From contig OZ022506.1 of assembly GCA_963989385.1 (NCBI GenBank), positions 23,561,903 through 23,625,902 on the forward strand: 64,000 nt of DNA. Reading direction: 5' to 3'. Positions 31,566 through 44,091 of this stretch are shown one piece after another (position 1 is the stretch's first letter; the number at the start of each line of letters is the position of its first letter). Origin of the DNA: Ctena decussata (Eukaryota; Mollusca; Bivalvia; Lucinida; Lucinidae). Position numbers and translations under genes: made by a program. The notes under the pieces are model-generated. The model ran no database searches. It was not told the DNA's origin and saw only the letters and a program-made list of their open reading frames with translations.

Positions 31566-32397
31566 CACTAAGTGTATATACATGTACAGTGGAGACCTAG
31601 TTTCCAAGGCGAGGGAGATAAATTCGTCGAATTTGCTTGTTTCGTATGGCTATTTCTTTGGCCAATATTGATGTTGTGGTTTCTGTTTTGTAACGCTACC
31701 GCCCCCGTCCTTAACAGTACGTACAGCTGAATTCCAGCATCTTGGAATAGTGACAAATCTGATAATTATGATTTCCCGGCCAATTTTACTAACACAAACA
31801 CATTTTTGACTTTTTGTTTGCTCCAGTTCTTCCTAAGTGGGGTCTTTGCTTAGCGAAAATAATTTCCTTTCAGTGGAGATTTGCTTCTTGAAGACTTGAT
31901 CGCCATTTTCATTCAGAAAGGAGGCAAAAATGACTGAAATGTTAAACATTGACTTCAGTTTTAAAACAAGTAATAGAAAGGTTACCGTTGAACTGTCAAT
32001 CACTCAAGTGTCTAACTCTGGATGTTGCATTGTGAATAGTGAAACTCAGTCTTGAGTGTGTTAAAATGACGGAAATGTCTCTGATATGTGTGGCTCAGTT
32101 GTAGCGTCAACATGCAAATTTCAAAAAAGAAAAATATTGAGACAGCACTACCACAGCAAGTAGTGCGGATTCTTCTAATCAGGGCCTTTTCTGCTGGCCA
32201 GCGAGCAAGTAGTTTAATACACCATTTGATTAACGCAAATGAATGAGGCCTGGTTCATGACAGTAAATACAGATTGATAGATTGTTTTCGATTGGGTGAG
32301 CTTTCAAGGGAACAAATGTTCCGTTTTCAGTCTTGCCCTATATTCAATGGGCGTCATTTCTTAAAGGAGATCCAGATTTTATAGCAACCATACGTCC
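31566..32397. other. Unassigned spacer
   Basis: No gene or repeat family recognised. Short frames have no recognised similarity. Confidence 0.45.
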
Positions 32398-32522
32398 ATC
32401 CGCACTTTGTTTCCGTTCGATAAGTACGTATTTATCAACGGACTTCGTTAAAATTAAAATTTTGATTTGTATCAAAATAGTCTCGTTTTGAATTGTTAAT
32501 GGACAAATTTCGATGTTATTTT

Positions 32523-33190
32523 TAGCTCACCTGAGCCGAAGGCTCACAGGTGAGCTTATAGTATAGGCAGGCATCCGTCGTACGTCGTCCGTCCGTCCGT
32601 CCGTCAACATTTTCATATGACATCTCCTCTGAAACTACAAGGCCCATTGTTACCAATTTTCATATATAGCATCTATAGGCAGGGGGAACCGATAATATTG
32701 TTTTTTATCCAAATCGCTTCAGAACTTTGGTTGCTATGGCAACTTAAAGTTTCCATTGACTTGTATGGGAAAAAATGAAAATTTGCATTTATTGCTATTT
32801 CTCTGCAGATAATTTGATAAATCTTTTACAGAAATGTTCCTTGAGTATTTCTCTATCAGCCACATGAAATTTATGTTAATTGCACAATTTGGCTGGTTGC
32901 CATGGCAACCGAATGGTTAAAAATAGAAAAAATATTCAGAAATCATCTCCTCAGAAACTATGCAACCAATAAAGCTCAAACTTCACAGAAAAGATCTTGG
33001 TACTACCCTCTATAAAAACACTGTTTTTCTTGGCAATTGCTCCAGCAGTTTGGTTGCTATGGCAACTTAAAGTTGCCATTGACTTATAATGGGAAAATGG
33101 AAAATTTGCATTTATTGCTACGTCTTTGCAGATATTTTGACAAAACTTTCATAGAAATGTTCCTTTAGTAGTCCCAAACCAGCCAGAAGT
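32523..33190 (+). mobile_element. Pearl-like tandem-core element, family R5
   Basis: Begins with the hairpin AGCTCACCTGAGCCGAAGGC-TCACAGGTGAGCT, then CGTCCGTCCGTCCGTC (about 32585-32603), then two ~320 bp units sharing TTTGGTTGCTATGGCAACTT, GAAAATTTGCATTTATTGCT and CATAGAAATGTTCCTT-like ends. It breaks off against the reversed R3 piece. Reversed 5' ends of related elements lie at 61090-61178 and 61690-61795. Confidence 0.75.
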
Positions 33191-33505
33191 TTCAAAGGCA
33201 TCAGCATAAAACTATTGGAGGAGTTGCGCAGACAAGGTACCCACTATCTAGTCACTTTGATAGTTAAAACGCCTAAAATTGACTACGTTCAACTTGTGGA
33301 AAAAGTGACAAAAATAATCTCAGGATTATATCCAAACCACATGCATATTATCAGACCATGACAAAAACATCTGTAAAGTTTCGAAAGAATCGCCATAAAA
33401 CTGTAGGAGGAGTTGCGCACACAAGGTACCTACTATTTTAGGGGGACGGAAGGACGGAATGCCGAAAACTATGTCCCTTCGCTTTTCTTCGAAAAGGCGG
33501 GGGAT
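33191..33505 (-). mobile_element. Family R3, reversed partial copy
   Basis: GGAGGAGTTGCGCACACAAGG, TCAGACCATGAC and, at the end, GCTTTTCTTCGAAAAGGCGG-GGG are R3 sequence in reverse. Only one and a half units and the 5' hairpin remain. Confidence 0.75.
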
Positions 33506-33790
33506 AATAAAAGCTTGTGGTATGCCCAAAATTTAACCGATGTGGACTATCGGCCGTGCCCCTCATGCCATATAGATGTGTTAGGATGATGAAAAGATCA
33601 ATATAAATTTATGATCGAAATGCAATTTTCTGAAACTTGCAACTAATGATATAGATAATGAAAGTCTTTTGAGATGATAAAATTTGGGTTCTCGGCTATC
33701 TGCCCTTGCCCTCGTCCACATACATGTAGAAACAAATAAGCAAAAATGACCAGTGGTATCACGCAGGCGCTTGCGATGCTTTTATTTTGA

Positions 33791-35027
33791 AGGGTTTTGT
33801 TGCCAGTAAATCATAAAAGGCGTTCCACTTTCATGAGATTAGCGTAAAAGATGGCTGTGCACCCATAATCGTTAAGGGTTCCGATATATACAGTTATAAC
33901 GGTAGATTACATGCAATATTTAAAAGCATCGTCCATCATATTGTGACCCCTCGTTAGCCGCTATAGAGATGCAAATGCCAAATGTCTGACAGAGTGGCAT
34001 TTCTTAACATTTAGGCTTTGCGAATATACCGTCAGAGATCGGACACTTAGACATTTCAATAGCTTCTATTCAGACTCCCAAACCGTTTTCACATATGACT
34101 ATCTCATACAATGTCGCTATTTGTCCGGAAATACGCAGTTAAAAACGTGCAAAACTTGGATCTTTTGGGCATGTCTGACTGTTGGTTAGAGTACTTTTAT
34201 TAACTTCGATTTTTGTGTCCCGTCCGAATAAGTCCATAAATCGGAAAATGTCCATCTCTCAATAACGTATATTTAACAGGAGAAAGAAAATGAATTAAGA
34301 GAGAGAAAAAGAATCAGTAAAATATCAGATTGCACAAAACGTATGAGATGTACAGTCAAACTGGTCTAAAAGAGCATCTGTATTAAGCAAAAACTGTTTT
34401 AAGAGGCCAAATTCTCACGTTCCAAAGTAGCATTTTCAGTGTATATTGATCTGTATTATGCAAGCACTTGCCTTAAACAAGCACTTTTGGCCATTTCCTT
34501 GGGTGCTTGCTTAAGACTGTCTTATATTTATAAAATCATTGATGGTTGTCATTGATCATAGCATAAGGCGTTTGTAAAATCATCTTAAGCACTTTTGACT
34601 TCTTGTCTGACATACCCTGTCAAAATATGATCCAGGTGAGCAGAGTCCTGCCCATGTGGGCCTTTTGTTGGATATAAATAATTGGTTTCCAAAGAATGAT
34701 GTCATGTTTTAAGGTAAATTGAACGAATTTTGATAGTATTGGGGACAGAATTGTATGGTAAACGGGTACACTTTCAGGGGACGTCACTATGTCGGTTTCA
34801 TTTTTGCTTACCATGCCGATGGAGATCAAGTCTTAAAGGAAAGATATCGCTCCACTGGAAGCAAATTCTTTCATTTAAGAGTAGATCCCCTTTTGGAAAG
34901 ATTTTGTCCTCCAGAGAACTAAAGCAGGAAGTCACGTGAGTTGTTCCCCTTTATAAAAATGGCAAAAGAAGAAATCACTTTAATCAAGCTGTACAATCGA
35001 CACATTCGCTTTTAGCTCTGAGTGACA
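33791..35027. other. Unassigned spacer
   Basis: 34345-34510 contains AAACTGGTCTAAAAGAGCA and TTTTAAGAGGCC motifs of the kind seen at the ends of Tc1-mariner-type repeats, but no second terminus was found. Nothing else recognised. Confidence 0.35.
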
Positions 35028-35222
35028 GTTGAAATCAATTAAATGGCTGAACAATGTTTGTCTGGGACCCATCAGGATATTAATTGTTGAATACAAGTGC
35101 ATATTGCTCTTGACTAGAGCTGAACATGATTCAGATTAGTTTTGCCTAGAGAAATACGTTTGATGTATGCACAGATAAAAGTTTATGCAAGCAAACTCCC
35201 CATAAAAGAAAAAAATGAAACA
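35028..35222. repeat. Dispersed repeat shared with 46508-46695
   Basis: TTGAAATCAATTAAATGGCT, CCATCAGGATATT, AGCTGAACATGA and TACGTTTGATGTATGC have ordered counterparts at 46508-46695 (TTGGAATCAATTTAAAGG, ACTCATCAGGTTATT, AGCTTAACATGAATGA, AACGTTTGATATACGC). Same orientation. Class unknown; no coding sequence. Confidence 0.65.
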
Positions 35223-36750
35223 TTACGAGCATGTTGTTGTGCTCGCGCTATGTTTTACGACAGAATGCGAAACATTACGTTGTATTAGATTCAAAACAAG
35301 AAACAGGATGTATGAATTAATGATTATGTTATGATAGTAAAAGCATTCATTATAGTCTTGGTATGTTTCGAACGCAGACCGACTCGCCAGCCGTTATCAA
35401 TAGCCTACTTAAGATCTATAAAGGCGCAAACGAGCTTGATTTTTATTATATTTTTATAGACTCGACCATGCTAGCTTTTTAGTTTCAAAGAAAGTGTTTA
35501 GGCGTTTATACGGCATATAAACACTACTGGGCGGAGCCATATATGATAATGAGATGAAGCAAATCGATTTGATTATGGAAAACCTTGCCATGTGCATGTC
35601 ATAGATTATATCAGCTAATCTAATAAAGGCATGAAAGATATACAATATCAAATACAAAATATAAGAAATTTGATAGGTTAAGCCCATGTAACTCTGTCAA
35701 ATTTGTTTGATCAAACACGGGTTGATTTTATTTGTACATCCAAACCAAATGATCTTAATTGCATTTCAAATAAGATAACAAGCACTGGATGGTGATAGAA
35801 CCGGTCCAATTTTTTCTACAAATATTTCTTGACAAGCGGCTGATAGGGATGCACTGTACGACCTGCAACACTCCTGGTAAACGTTGAATTTCTCTGAATG
35901 AGGGCTATGAACTGAATATGGTACTTTTTATAGTAAAAAAATCTTCTTCTTTTTCTGTCATTCACACAAACACTTTGTTTAAAACCAGCCATTATTATAA
36001 TATTTCAGCTTACCAGCTTTTTTTATGAATACTAATACACCCACCAAATTTGATGCTAAACTTTGACAGTGTGACATGAATATTGAATCAAACATTTCAT
36101 CTGAACAACAATAAATAAAGAAAATTTGACCAAAGAAGCAATTCAACGTATCATGAATGTTTATGAAATATTTTCTTGACAATCACTATAAATTAAAAAC
36201 ATTTTATCAGTGTAACATGGCCTTTGTTTCGTTTAAAAAAACGGCAAACTATTACTTTTGGTCTTATTGCACACCACACTTTGGACCAAACTTAGTATGA
36301 AGGAACCAGCCGTCAAACTTGGCATTATGGAGTGTTTTTCTTTTTACAGAGCAAAAAAAGGATTTGAGAGAGGGAGAGAAAGCTAGTTATGTGAAAATGT
36401 TCTTTTGTGCCCCCAGTATTTACCAATACTACACCACATCCCTGACCTGAATAACTTTCATCTTCAATGTTATTCAAGTAAGTCACGTCTATTGATATGA
36501 CACTTTCTTTCTTATTATTATTGTTTGCGTGTGTGATTTCTATCAAACTTTGTGTAATATAAAACTAGTTATCTGCTGTCGCGAACTTTTTTCAATACCC
36601 CGCTTTGCACGAATTAATGATGCTACATATTCATTTTGTTGTCAAAAGTTAATGTGGATCTCGATGCACTCCGGCAGCTGGTTCCACAGTCTGATAGCGA
36701 ATGAAAAAGGGATGCCGGTAGACGTCAGTCCAAAACACGAAATCATATAT
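35223..36750. other. Unassigned spacer
   Basis: No gene, exon or repeat recognised. Short frames here look like chance. Confidence 0.4.
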
Positions 36751-37163
36751 CACATACGCGGTAATTTTCTCGGGTTCAAGTTTTCGCGGTTAAGGGTAAA
36801 CATAAATATTAATTTTCGCGATTTTTTTATTTTTGCGGTTAACAATTTCAATTTCACTAGCAAAATATTTCTTTTGCGGTTAACAATTTCAATTTCAATA
36901 GCAAAACTATTTCTTTTTCACTTGAGTCAGTTCTTTCATTAACCTGCAGCAGGGACGCCGCAGGTTAATGAAAGAACTGGCTCAAGTGAAAAGTACCATC
37001 AACTACCGAAGCAAACACAAACAAAATATATGAACACTGTGTCTAGAGAAGACACTTTGTAAGAAACAGGGAATTATTCGCGATTTTAATATTCGCGGTT
37101 TCTAAAAAATACAGCGAAATACCGCGAAAAATGGAACACCGCGAAAATTACCATATATACGGT
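36751..37163. mobile_element. ~410 bp foldback MITE with GCGGTAATTTTC ends
   Basis: The left end has CGCGGTAATTTTCTCG, the right end CGCGAAAATTACCATATATA, which are inverted. The centre is a 33 bp stem with one mismatch: TTTTCACTTGAGTCAGTTCT (36915 on) pairs with the AGAACTGGCTCAAGTGAAAA segment ending at 36992. TTCGCGGTTAA repeats fill the arms. Non-coding. Confidence 0.8.
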
Positions 37164-38214
37164 ATCACATGCTGTGGACCGGGTGCCCAGTGCTGGTTGT
37201 TGCAGATGTGCTATCGCAGGAATGTGATTAAGTACAATGGGATGCTGTAGATTATGTAACTATAAGTTATTAAATTACAGTTATGTTGCTGCATACGTAA
37301 TATAATGCAATATTTCATTAAAGCTGATATATTCTATTAATATTTTGGGGGATATGAGCGTTTTTTCAAACTAAGTTTCCTCGATTTTCTATTAACAACA
37401 GGAAACAAGGAAATAGAAAGTATAATGAAATTGAGAAAAGTGAAATTAGATATTTCTTTGATTCTGCTTGTCTTTAAAACTTAAAACATGTACCAAACAG
37501 CCTTTGCAAAATAAGATTTGTTCCTACCGAAAGTTAATTATGTCTTGCTATAGAACAATTTTTCAACTGGGTCTAGCGACTAGCCAAGCTGCTTATAGAC
37601 AGTTTCAAATAGGAAAGACACAGATTATCCTGTGCATATGCGCAAATAAACTGCAGTGCTTCCTGATGGTAATTATAACTCCGTCATTCACCAATGCTGA
37701 AGCTGATCAAAGGCTGCACGAATGATTTTCGAACATGTCCTGTTATGACACAAACAAAACCAAACCCATTAACTTATTAAGGGGTTTGTTTTCCAGCGAG
37801 GAAATGGCATTAGTATTTATAAAGTATGCAAAATGCCTTAGAGTACGACTGGGCTTGGTTTCATAACCTGGCTGCTGCAAAGCCCAGTTGCAATGTGTCG
37901 TGTACTTTTGAGTACATTATTGACGCTAAAATGTTCAAATTACGGTTGTATAATCCATTTTCAACAATAAGCAGAAATTTCAGTTTGATTCGGTTCCGTA
38001 AATGGCAAACAGTGTAGACCATGACCTGACCGTTACAAGTCAAATCTGGATCTTCATAGATCGTCTCTACATACATTTGTCTCATCATTATTAGGACCAT
38101 ATTACGGCATTTCTGTAAATACTAACTGAATGAATAGTTTTTACATTCTACACCATATCTGTAATTAAATTATGGTAAGTGCATCTTCTTAATTCGACAC
38201 AAAACTGGGTCTGA

Positions 38215-38346
38215 GGTTATAAAACTTGAGTATGATCTCAAACTCAAAATAAAGCACACTGATTGGCTGCTTCCGAGCATGTGCTCGGAAGCATCCAACC
38301 AGTGTGCTTTATTTTGAGTTTGAGAATGTACTCAAATTTTATAACC
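38215..38346. repeat. 132 bp near-perfect palindrome (copy 1)
   Basis: GGTTATAAAACTTGAGTA pairs with TACTCAAATTTTATAACC, and the inner CTCAAACTCAAAATAAAGCA pairs with TGCTTTATTTTGAGTTTGAG. The centre is GAGCATGTGCTC at 38274-38285. No target duplication resolved. The second copy is at 41748-41879. Confidence 0.9.
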
Positions 38347-39459
38347 TTGGGGCCTGATTTAAACAAGAATGCATTAAAGTCGTATGTCTTAAAATCTAGC
38401 GCAAAAGTTTATGTACGTTTGAGCCAATCCATAAAAAATAGGCCTCCTGAGAGGAAAATCATAAAACAAGGTGCTTAAAAATTACCTATGCTACTAAATT
38501 TTGTCTAAGTCAGTGCAGTCATGAAGAGAAATAATCCTGTATAAGAGCACTTTAAGCTGGCATTATGTATTCAGGTATATATTAACCAGGTCACAGCTAC
38601 CATGAATAAGCGCCACAAAAAAGAAGTTTTGAAAATATTCAAGCAAGTAAGAGCCATGAATAATATGTCACTGCAATCATATGATATAATCGTGACTGCA
38701 CTGACGTAAGTGAATAAATATTGGAACATTTCTGAAAGATGTCTTTCGATATCAAGGCTTTTAGCGTTTGCTTCACATATCTAATGTCACAAATATGTTA
38801 CGCACGTAAACATTAACATGCATTATGTCTAGCATGATAATATTCATGCTGACACTGATGACAGCACATAGATATGGTCGGTATAAGACTCCCAGTCGGC
38901 AATACCCGCACCCGCTCTTGTACGATTGCTGCCACACACGTTTGTACTGGATACATGTATCTGTCAAAATCAACTCATCATAATAAAACTTGTTGAAAAA
39001 ATTATTTCAAGGTATTTTTTATTATGAGTAAGCTCATATAATCAAAGGAAAGAGCAAACTCCCTCGTACTTCCACCATTTACAAGTAAAATCTTTTTATC
39101 AAACGTTAGGTTTTATAATTCCATATCTAAATCCTGGGTAAAAGTTCATAAAAATGTTTTTGTTTTCGACCAGTAAATGATACGTTATAATCGTATGTGC
39201 CAATTACAAAAATATCGTAAGCAATAGGAGCTATTGTGATCACATGAGGATTCATAGGCAGTTTTCTTATTCACACACGTGATTGTTTCATCAACCGGTT
39301 TTATTTGAACCAATCATATAATTTTTATCACGGTCCGCGATTCTTCCACATTTGTTATATGTGTTCTGTTTTAACTATGTTTTACACCAGTTTTATAACC
39401 TAAAGGAATGGCTCATAGACAATCTCAGAGAAGTAAAGTAAATATTTCCTGAATAAGGT

Positions 39460-39510
39460 TGTTTTTTTTTTTTGTTGTTTTTTTTTTTTGGGTGGGGGGG
39501 GGGGGGGGGG
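39460..39510. repeat. Poly-T then poly-G tract (copy 1)
   Basis: Two T runs separated by GTTG are followed by GGGTGGGG and a long G run. Its lengths differ in the duplicate at about 42992-43046, the expected behaviour of homopolymers and of sequencing error. Confidence 0.9.
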
Positions 39511-39789
39511 TTCGTAGTTTAGCAGGGAAAATAATCTATAAATCTTCATGAGATCGTATTTTACCTCAAGATAAACAAGGACAGCGGAGTCGTTTGCCCT
39601 GTCCGCGATTCATGACTACTTGGCAACTAATCAGAGAAACAAAGACTTTGAAAATAAGATATTTCAGAGAATAAGCTAAAACAGGATTGCCTCAATTTCT
39701 CAAGAATAATTCATATAATAACTTATCATCACTTGCAAAGTAGTGTTAAAGGGAAATGATCAGGAACTGAAACAATCACACTGATCTGG

Positions 39790-40049
39790 CAGCGTAGCGC
39801 AATCGGTAGGGCGCATGACTTATAAGCCAGAGGTCCTGGGTTCGATACCCGATCCGGCCACTTACTTTCATTTCTCCTTCCGCTGATTCAAGAAGGGCAG
39901 TTGTCAGTTACTGGTGAAAGTAAGTGCACTTAGTACTGGTTAACCGCTTAGGAGGTCTAAGCCTGCCCAGGAATAGTGTGGTTAGGTTAACTGTCCGGAC
40001 CGACATGACCATAGCTGTTTACCGTGGACGTTAAACAATAACACAACAA
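39790..40049 (+). mobile_element. SINE S-D, tRNA-Ile-like head (copy 1)
   Basis: CACACTGATCTGG is duplicated at 39777-39789 and 40050-40062. The head has AGCGCAATCGGTAGGGCGC (A box), a loop CTTATAA that would carry anticodon TAT, and GGTCCTGGGTTCGATACCCG (B box). The anticodon stem is mispaired, so it is not a functional tRNA. The body contains GGTTAACCGCTTAGG-like sequence and the tail is GACGTTAAACAATAACACAA. The duplicate is at 43325-43584. Confidence 0.9.
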
Positions 40050-40556
40050 CACACTGATCTGGGATTTAGCACAGGAAACCAAGACAACTTACAGGAAACT
40101 TGCTTTTCTTCTCATCATAGTAAGTACATGTATATTTCCGAAGTCCATCCAATCCCCGATTCTTGAAATAGGAAAAGTTTTGCTGCATTGACATGCATAT
40201 TCAAGATATGTTTAGAAACAATTTTCGGGCTACAACGCTCATGACAATGGATCGGTGAAGAAACTTATCTCAATACAGTATTTATACCAGACAGAATTTA
40301 TTCAACAATCTAGTTTGACGAGAGGCCAAAGGAACTATCCAAAGAATGATAACTTGAATTAAGAAGCATGCGATTACAATCGAGTTTTATAGTCCGTTAC
40401 CTTCGTGGCCTTTGTTGAATTCCAGACCAGTGTGACAATGAAATTATGAAATTAAGACTCCGTCTGTGATGCGCCTTTTTCTTCATAACTCTTCTATTGG
40501 CCTGACCAACATGTCGCACTGCAAATTTCAAGACAACTTTGTTTGTAACTCCCTAG

Positions 40557-40760
40557 TCGATTGGGGGTGGTCGGGTGGTGCGATGGCGCTGTGTATAACT
40601 TCCAGTGCCGGGGCGTCCTACTAATTTGGAACATTGCAGACCAAGGGCCTACTGTAATTGCAGTAGGTGCGGGTGGGGGTTGTTTGGTTATTCTTTTGTC
40701 ATTTTTTCTCTCGTCTATCCTTTCCCTTCTTTATCCCTCTGTTTGGGAGACGTCCCAGTA
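40557..40760 (+). mobile_element. SINE S-B 5' half (copy 1)
   Basis: GGGGGTGGTCGGGTGGTGCG head and GCAGTAGGTGCGGGTGGG body match the inverse of 11069-11305. The 3' tail is missing. The only substitution between the two 3.5 kb units lies in this element. Confidence 0.75.
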
Positions 40761-41747
40761 TAGAACGTTTCATGGAATATTTGCTCTGCACTTCTTCGCA
40801 ACTATTATTTCGTATTAAAGCTACATGCTGTATCAATGCTGAATACTATGTAAACAGATACGCAAGAATGAGGAACCTGTTATATGTAGTGTAGTTTGAA
40901 TCTAAAAGAGCTCCCCCAAAGAAGGGAACACATTCAAAAGAAGAAACATGGGCCATGGTACGAAGCTTCGGCTATTAGAGCCTCATTTCTTTGATTCTGC
41001 TTGTCTTTAAAACTTAAAACATGTACCAAACAGCCTTTGCAAAATAAGATTTGTTCCTACCGAAAGTTAATTATGTCTTGCTATAGAACAATTTTTCAAC
41101 TGGGTCTAGCGACTAGCCAAGCTGCTTATAGACAGTTTCAAATAGGAAAGACACAGATTATCCTGTGCATATGCGCAAATAAACTGCAGTGCTTCCTGAT
41201 GGTAATTATAACTCCGTCATTCACCAATGCTGAAGCTGATCAAAGGCTGCACGAATGATTTTCGAACATGTCCTGTTATGACACAAACAAAACCAAACCC
41301 ATTAACTTATTAAGGGGTTTGTTTTCCAGCGAGGAAATGGCATTAGTATTTATAAAGTATGCAAAATGCCTTAGAGTACGACTGGGCTTGGTTTCATAAC
41401 CTGGCTGCTGCAAAGCCCAGTTGCAATGTGTCGTGTACTTTTGAGTACATTATTGACGCTAAAATGTTCAAATTACGGTTGTATAATCCATTTTCAACAA
41501 TAAGCAGAAATTTCAGTTTGATTCGGTTCCGTAAATGGCAAACAGTGTAGACCATGACCTGACCGTTACAAGTCAAATCTGGATCTTCATAGATCGTCTC
41601 TACATACATTTGTCTCATCATTATTAGGACCATATTACGGCATTTCTGTAAATACTAACTGAATGAATAGTTTTTACATTCTACACCATATCTGTAATTA
41701 AATTATGGTAAGTGCATCTTCTTAATTCGACACAAAACTGGGTCTGA

Positions 41748-41879
41748 GGTTATAAAACTTGAGTATGATCTCAAACTCAAAATAAAGCACACTGATTGGC
41801 TGCTTCCGAGCATGTGCTCGGAAGCATCCAACCAGTGTGCTTTATTTTGAGTTTGAGAATGTACTCAAATTTTATAACC
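41748..41879. repeat. 132 bp near-perfect palindrome (copy 2)
   Basis: Identical to 38215-38346, carried by the tandem duplication. Confidence 0.9.
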
Positions 41880-43324
41880 TTGGGGCCTGATTTAAACAAG
41901 AATGCATTAAAGTCGTATGTCTTAAAATCTAGCGCAAAAGTTTATGTACGTTTGAGCCAATCCATAAAAAATAGGCCTCCTGAGAGGAAAATCATAAAAC
42001 AAGGTGCTTAAAAATTACCTATGCTACTAAATTTTGTCTAAGTCAGTGCAGTCATGAAGAGAAATAATCCTGTATAAGAGCACTTTAAGCTGGCATTATG
42101 TATTCAGGTATATATTAACCAGGTCACAGCTACCATGAATAAGCGCCACAAAAAAGAAGTTTTGAAAATATTCAAGCAAGTAAGAGCCATGAATAATATG
42201 TCACTGCAATCATATGATATAATCGTGACTGCACTGACGTAAGTGAATAAATATTGGAACATTTCTGAAAGATGTCTTTCGATATCAAGGCTTTTAGCGT
42301 TTGCTTCACATATCTAATGTCACAAATATGTTACGCACGTAAACATTAACATGCATTATGTCTAGCATGATAATATTCATGCTGACACTGATGACAGCAC
42401 ATAGATATGGTCGGTATAAGACTCCCAGTCGGCAATACCCGCACCCGCTCTTGTACGATTGCTGCCACACACGTTTGTACTGGATACATGTATCTGTCAA
42501 AATCAACTCATCATAATAAAACTTGTTGAAAAAATTATTTCAAGGTATTTTTTATTATGAGTAAGCTCATATAATCAAAGGAAAGAGCAAACTCCCTCGT
42601 ACTTCCACCATTTACAAGTAAAATCTTTTTATCAAACGTTAGGTTTTATAATTCCATATCTAAATCCTGGGTAAAAGTTCATAAAAATGTTTTTGTTTTC
42701 GACCAGTAAATGATACGTTATAATCGTATGTGCCAATTACAAAAATATCGTAAGCAATAGGAGCTATTGTGATCACATGAGGATTCATAGGCAGTTTTCT
42801 TATTCACACACGTGATTGTTTCATCAACCGGTTTTATTTGAACCAATCATATAATTTTTATCACGGTCCGCGATTCTTCCACATTTGTTATATGTGTTCT
42901 GTTTTAACTATGTTTTACACCAGTTTTATAACCTAAAGGAATGGCTCATAGACAATCTCAGAGAAGTAAAGTAAATATTTCCTGAATAAGGTTGTTTTTT
43001 TTTTGTTGTTTTTTTTTTTTTGGGTGGGGGGGGGGGGGGGGGGGGTTCGTAGTTTAGCAGGGAAAATAATCTATAAATCTTCATGAGATCGTATTTTACC
43101 TCAAGATAAACAAGGACAGCGGAGTCGTTTGCCCTGTCCGCGATTCATGACTACTTGGCAACTAATCAGAGAAACAAAGACTTTGAAAATAAGATATTTC
43201 AGAGAATAAGCTAAAACAGGATTGCCTCAATTTCTCAAGAATAATTCATATAATAACTTATCATCACTTGCAAAGTAGTGTTAAAGGGAAATGATCAGGA
43301 ACTGAAACAATCACACTGATCTGG

Positions 43325-43584
43325 CAGCGTAGCGCAATCGGTAGGGCGCATGACTTATAAGCCAGAGGTCCTGGGTTCGATACCCGATCCGGCCACTTAC
43401 TTTCATTTCTCCTTCCGCTGATTCAAGAAGGGCAGTTGTCAGTTACTGGTGAAAGTAAGTGCACTTAGTACTGGTTAACCGCTTAGGAGGTCTAAGCCTG
43501 CCCAGGAATAGTGTGGTTAGGTTAACTGTCCGGACCGACATGACCATAGCTGTTTACCGTGGACGTTAAACAATAACACAACAA
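43325..43584 (+). mobile_element. SINE S-D (copy 2)
   Basis: Identical to 39790-40049, including the target duplications now at 43312-43324 and 43585-43597. It was copied with the surrounding 3.53 kb and is not a separate insertion. Confidence 0.9.
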
Positions 43585-44091
43585 CACACTGATCTGGGAT
43601 TTAGCACAGGAAACCAAGACAACTTACAGGAAACTTGCTTTTCTTCTCATCATAGTAAGTACATGTATATTTCCGAAGTCCATCCAATCCCCGATTCTTG
43701 AAATAGGAAAAGTTTTGCTGCATTGACATGCATATTCAAGATATGTTTAGAAACAATTTTCGGGCTACAACGCTCATGACAATGGATCGGTGAAGAAACT
43801 TATCTCAATACAGTATTTATACCAGACAGAATTTATTCAACAATCTAGTTTGACGAGAGGCCAAAGGAACTATCCAAAGAATGATAACTTGAATTAAGAA
43901 GCATGCGATTACAATCGAGTTTTATAGTCCGTTACCTTCGTGGCCTTTGTTGAATTCCAGACCAGTGTGACAATGAAATTATGAAATTAAGACTCCGTCT
44001 GTGATGCGCCTTTTTCTTCATAACTCTTCTATTGGCCTGACCAACATGTCGCACTGCAAATTTCAAGACAACTTTGTTTGTAACTCCCTAG

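Larger units (their letters stand above)
32398..33790 (+). mobile_element. Family R4, copy 2, split by nested R5 and R3 sequence
   Basis: 32398-32522 matches an R4 unit (CCGCACTTTGTTTCCGTTCG, GAATTGTTAATGG). It breaks at 32523 and resumes at about 33508 with the R4 3' part (AACCGATGTGGACTAT to GTATCACGCAGGCGCTTGCG). The 5' hairpin of R4 is missing, so the copy was already truncated. Confidence 0.7.
37452..40982. repeat. 3.53 kb tandem duplication, copy 1
   Basis: Everything from 37452 to 40982 is repeated from 40985 to 44517, head to tail, with 2 extra bases (TC) at the join. I saw one substitution outside homopolymers (40637 region C against T at the matching site near 44172) and length changes in a poly-T/poly-G tract near 39460-39510. 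The unit contains a foldback, SINE S-D and a SINE S-B 5' half. No convincing gene lies inside. Confidence 0.95.

Noticed and set aside
29273..33505. 4.2 kb composite transposon bounded by inverted R3 ends
   Set aside because: The right R3 piece is nested with R5 inside an R4 copy that continues on both sides, so the two R3 pieces are better read as separate insertions.
36529..36942. 137-codon frame
   Set aside because: Half of it lies in the foldback MITE with TTCGCGGTTAA repeats; no domain and no splice context.
39790..39862. tRNA-Ile(UAU) gene
   Set aside because: The anticodon stem is mispaired and the sequence continues into a SINE body with tail and target duplication.
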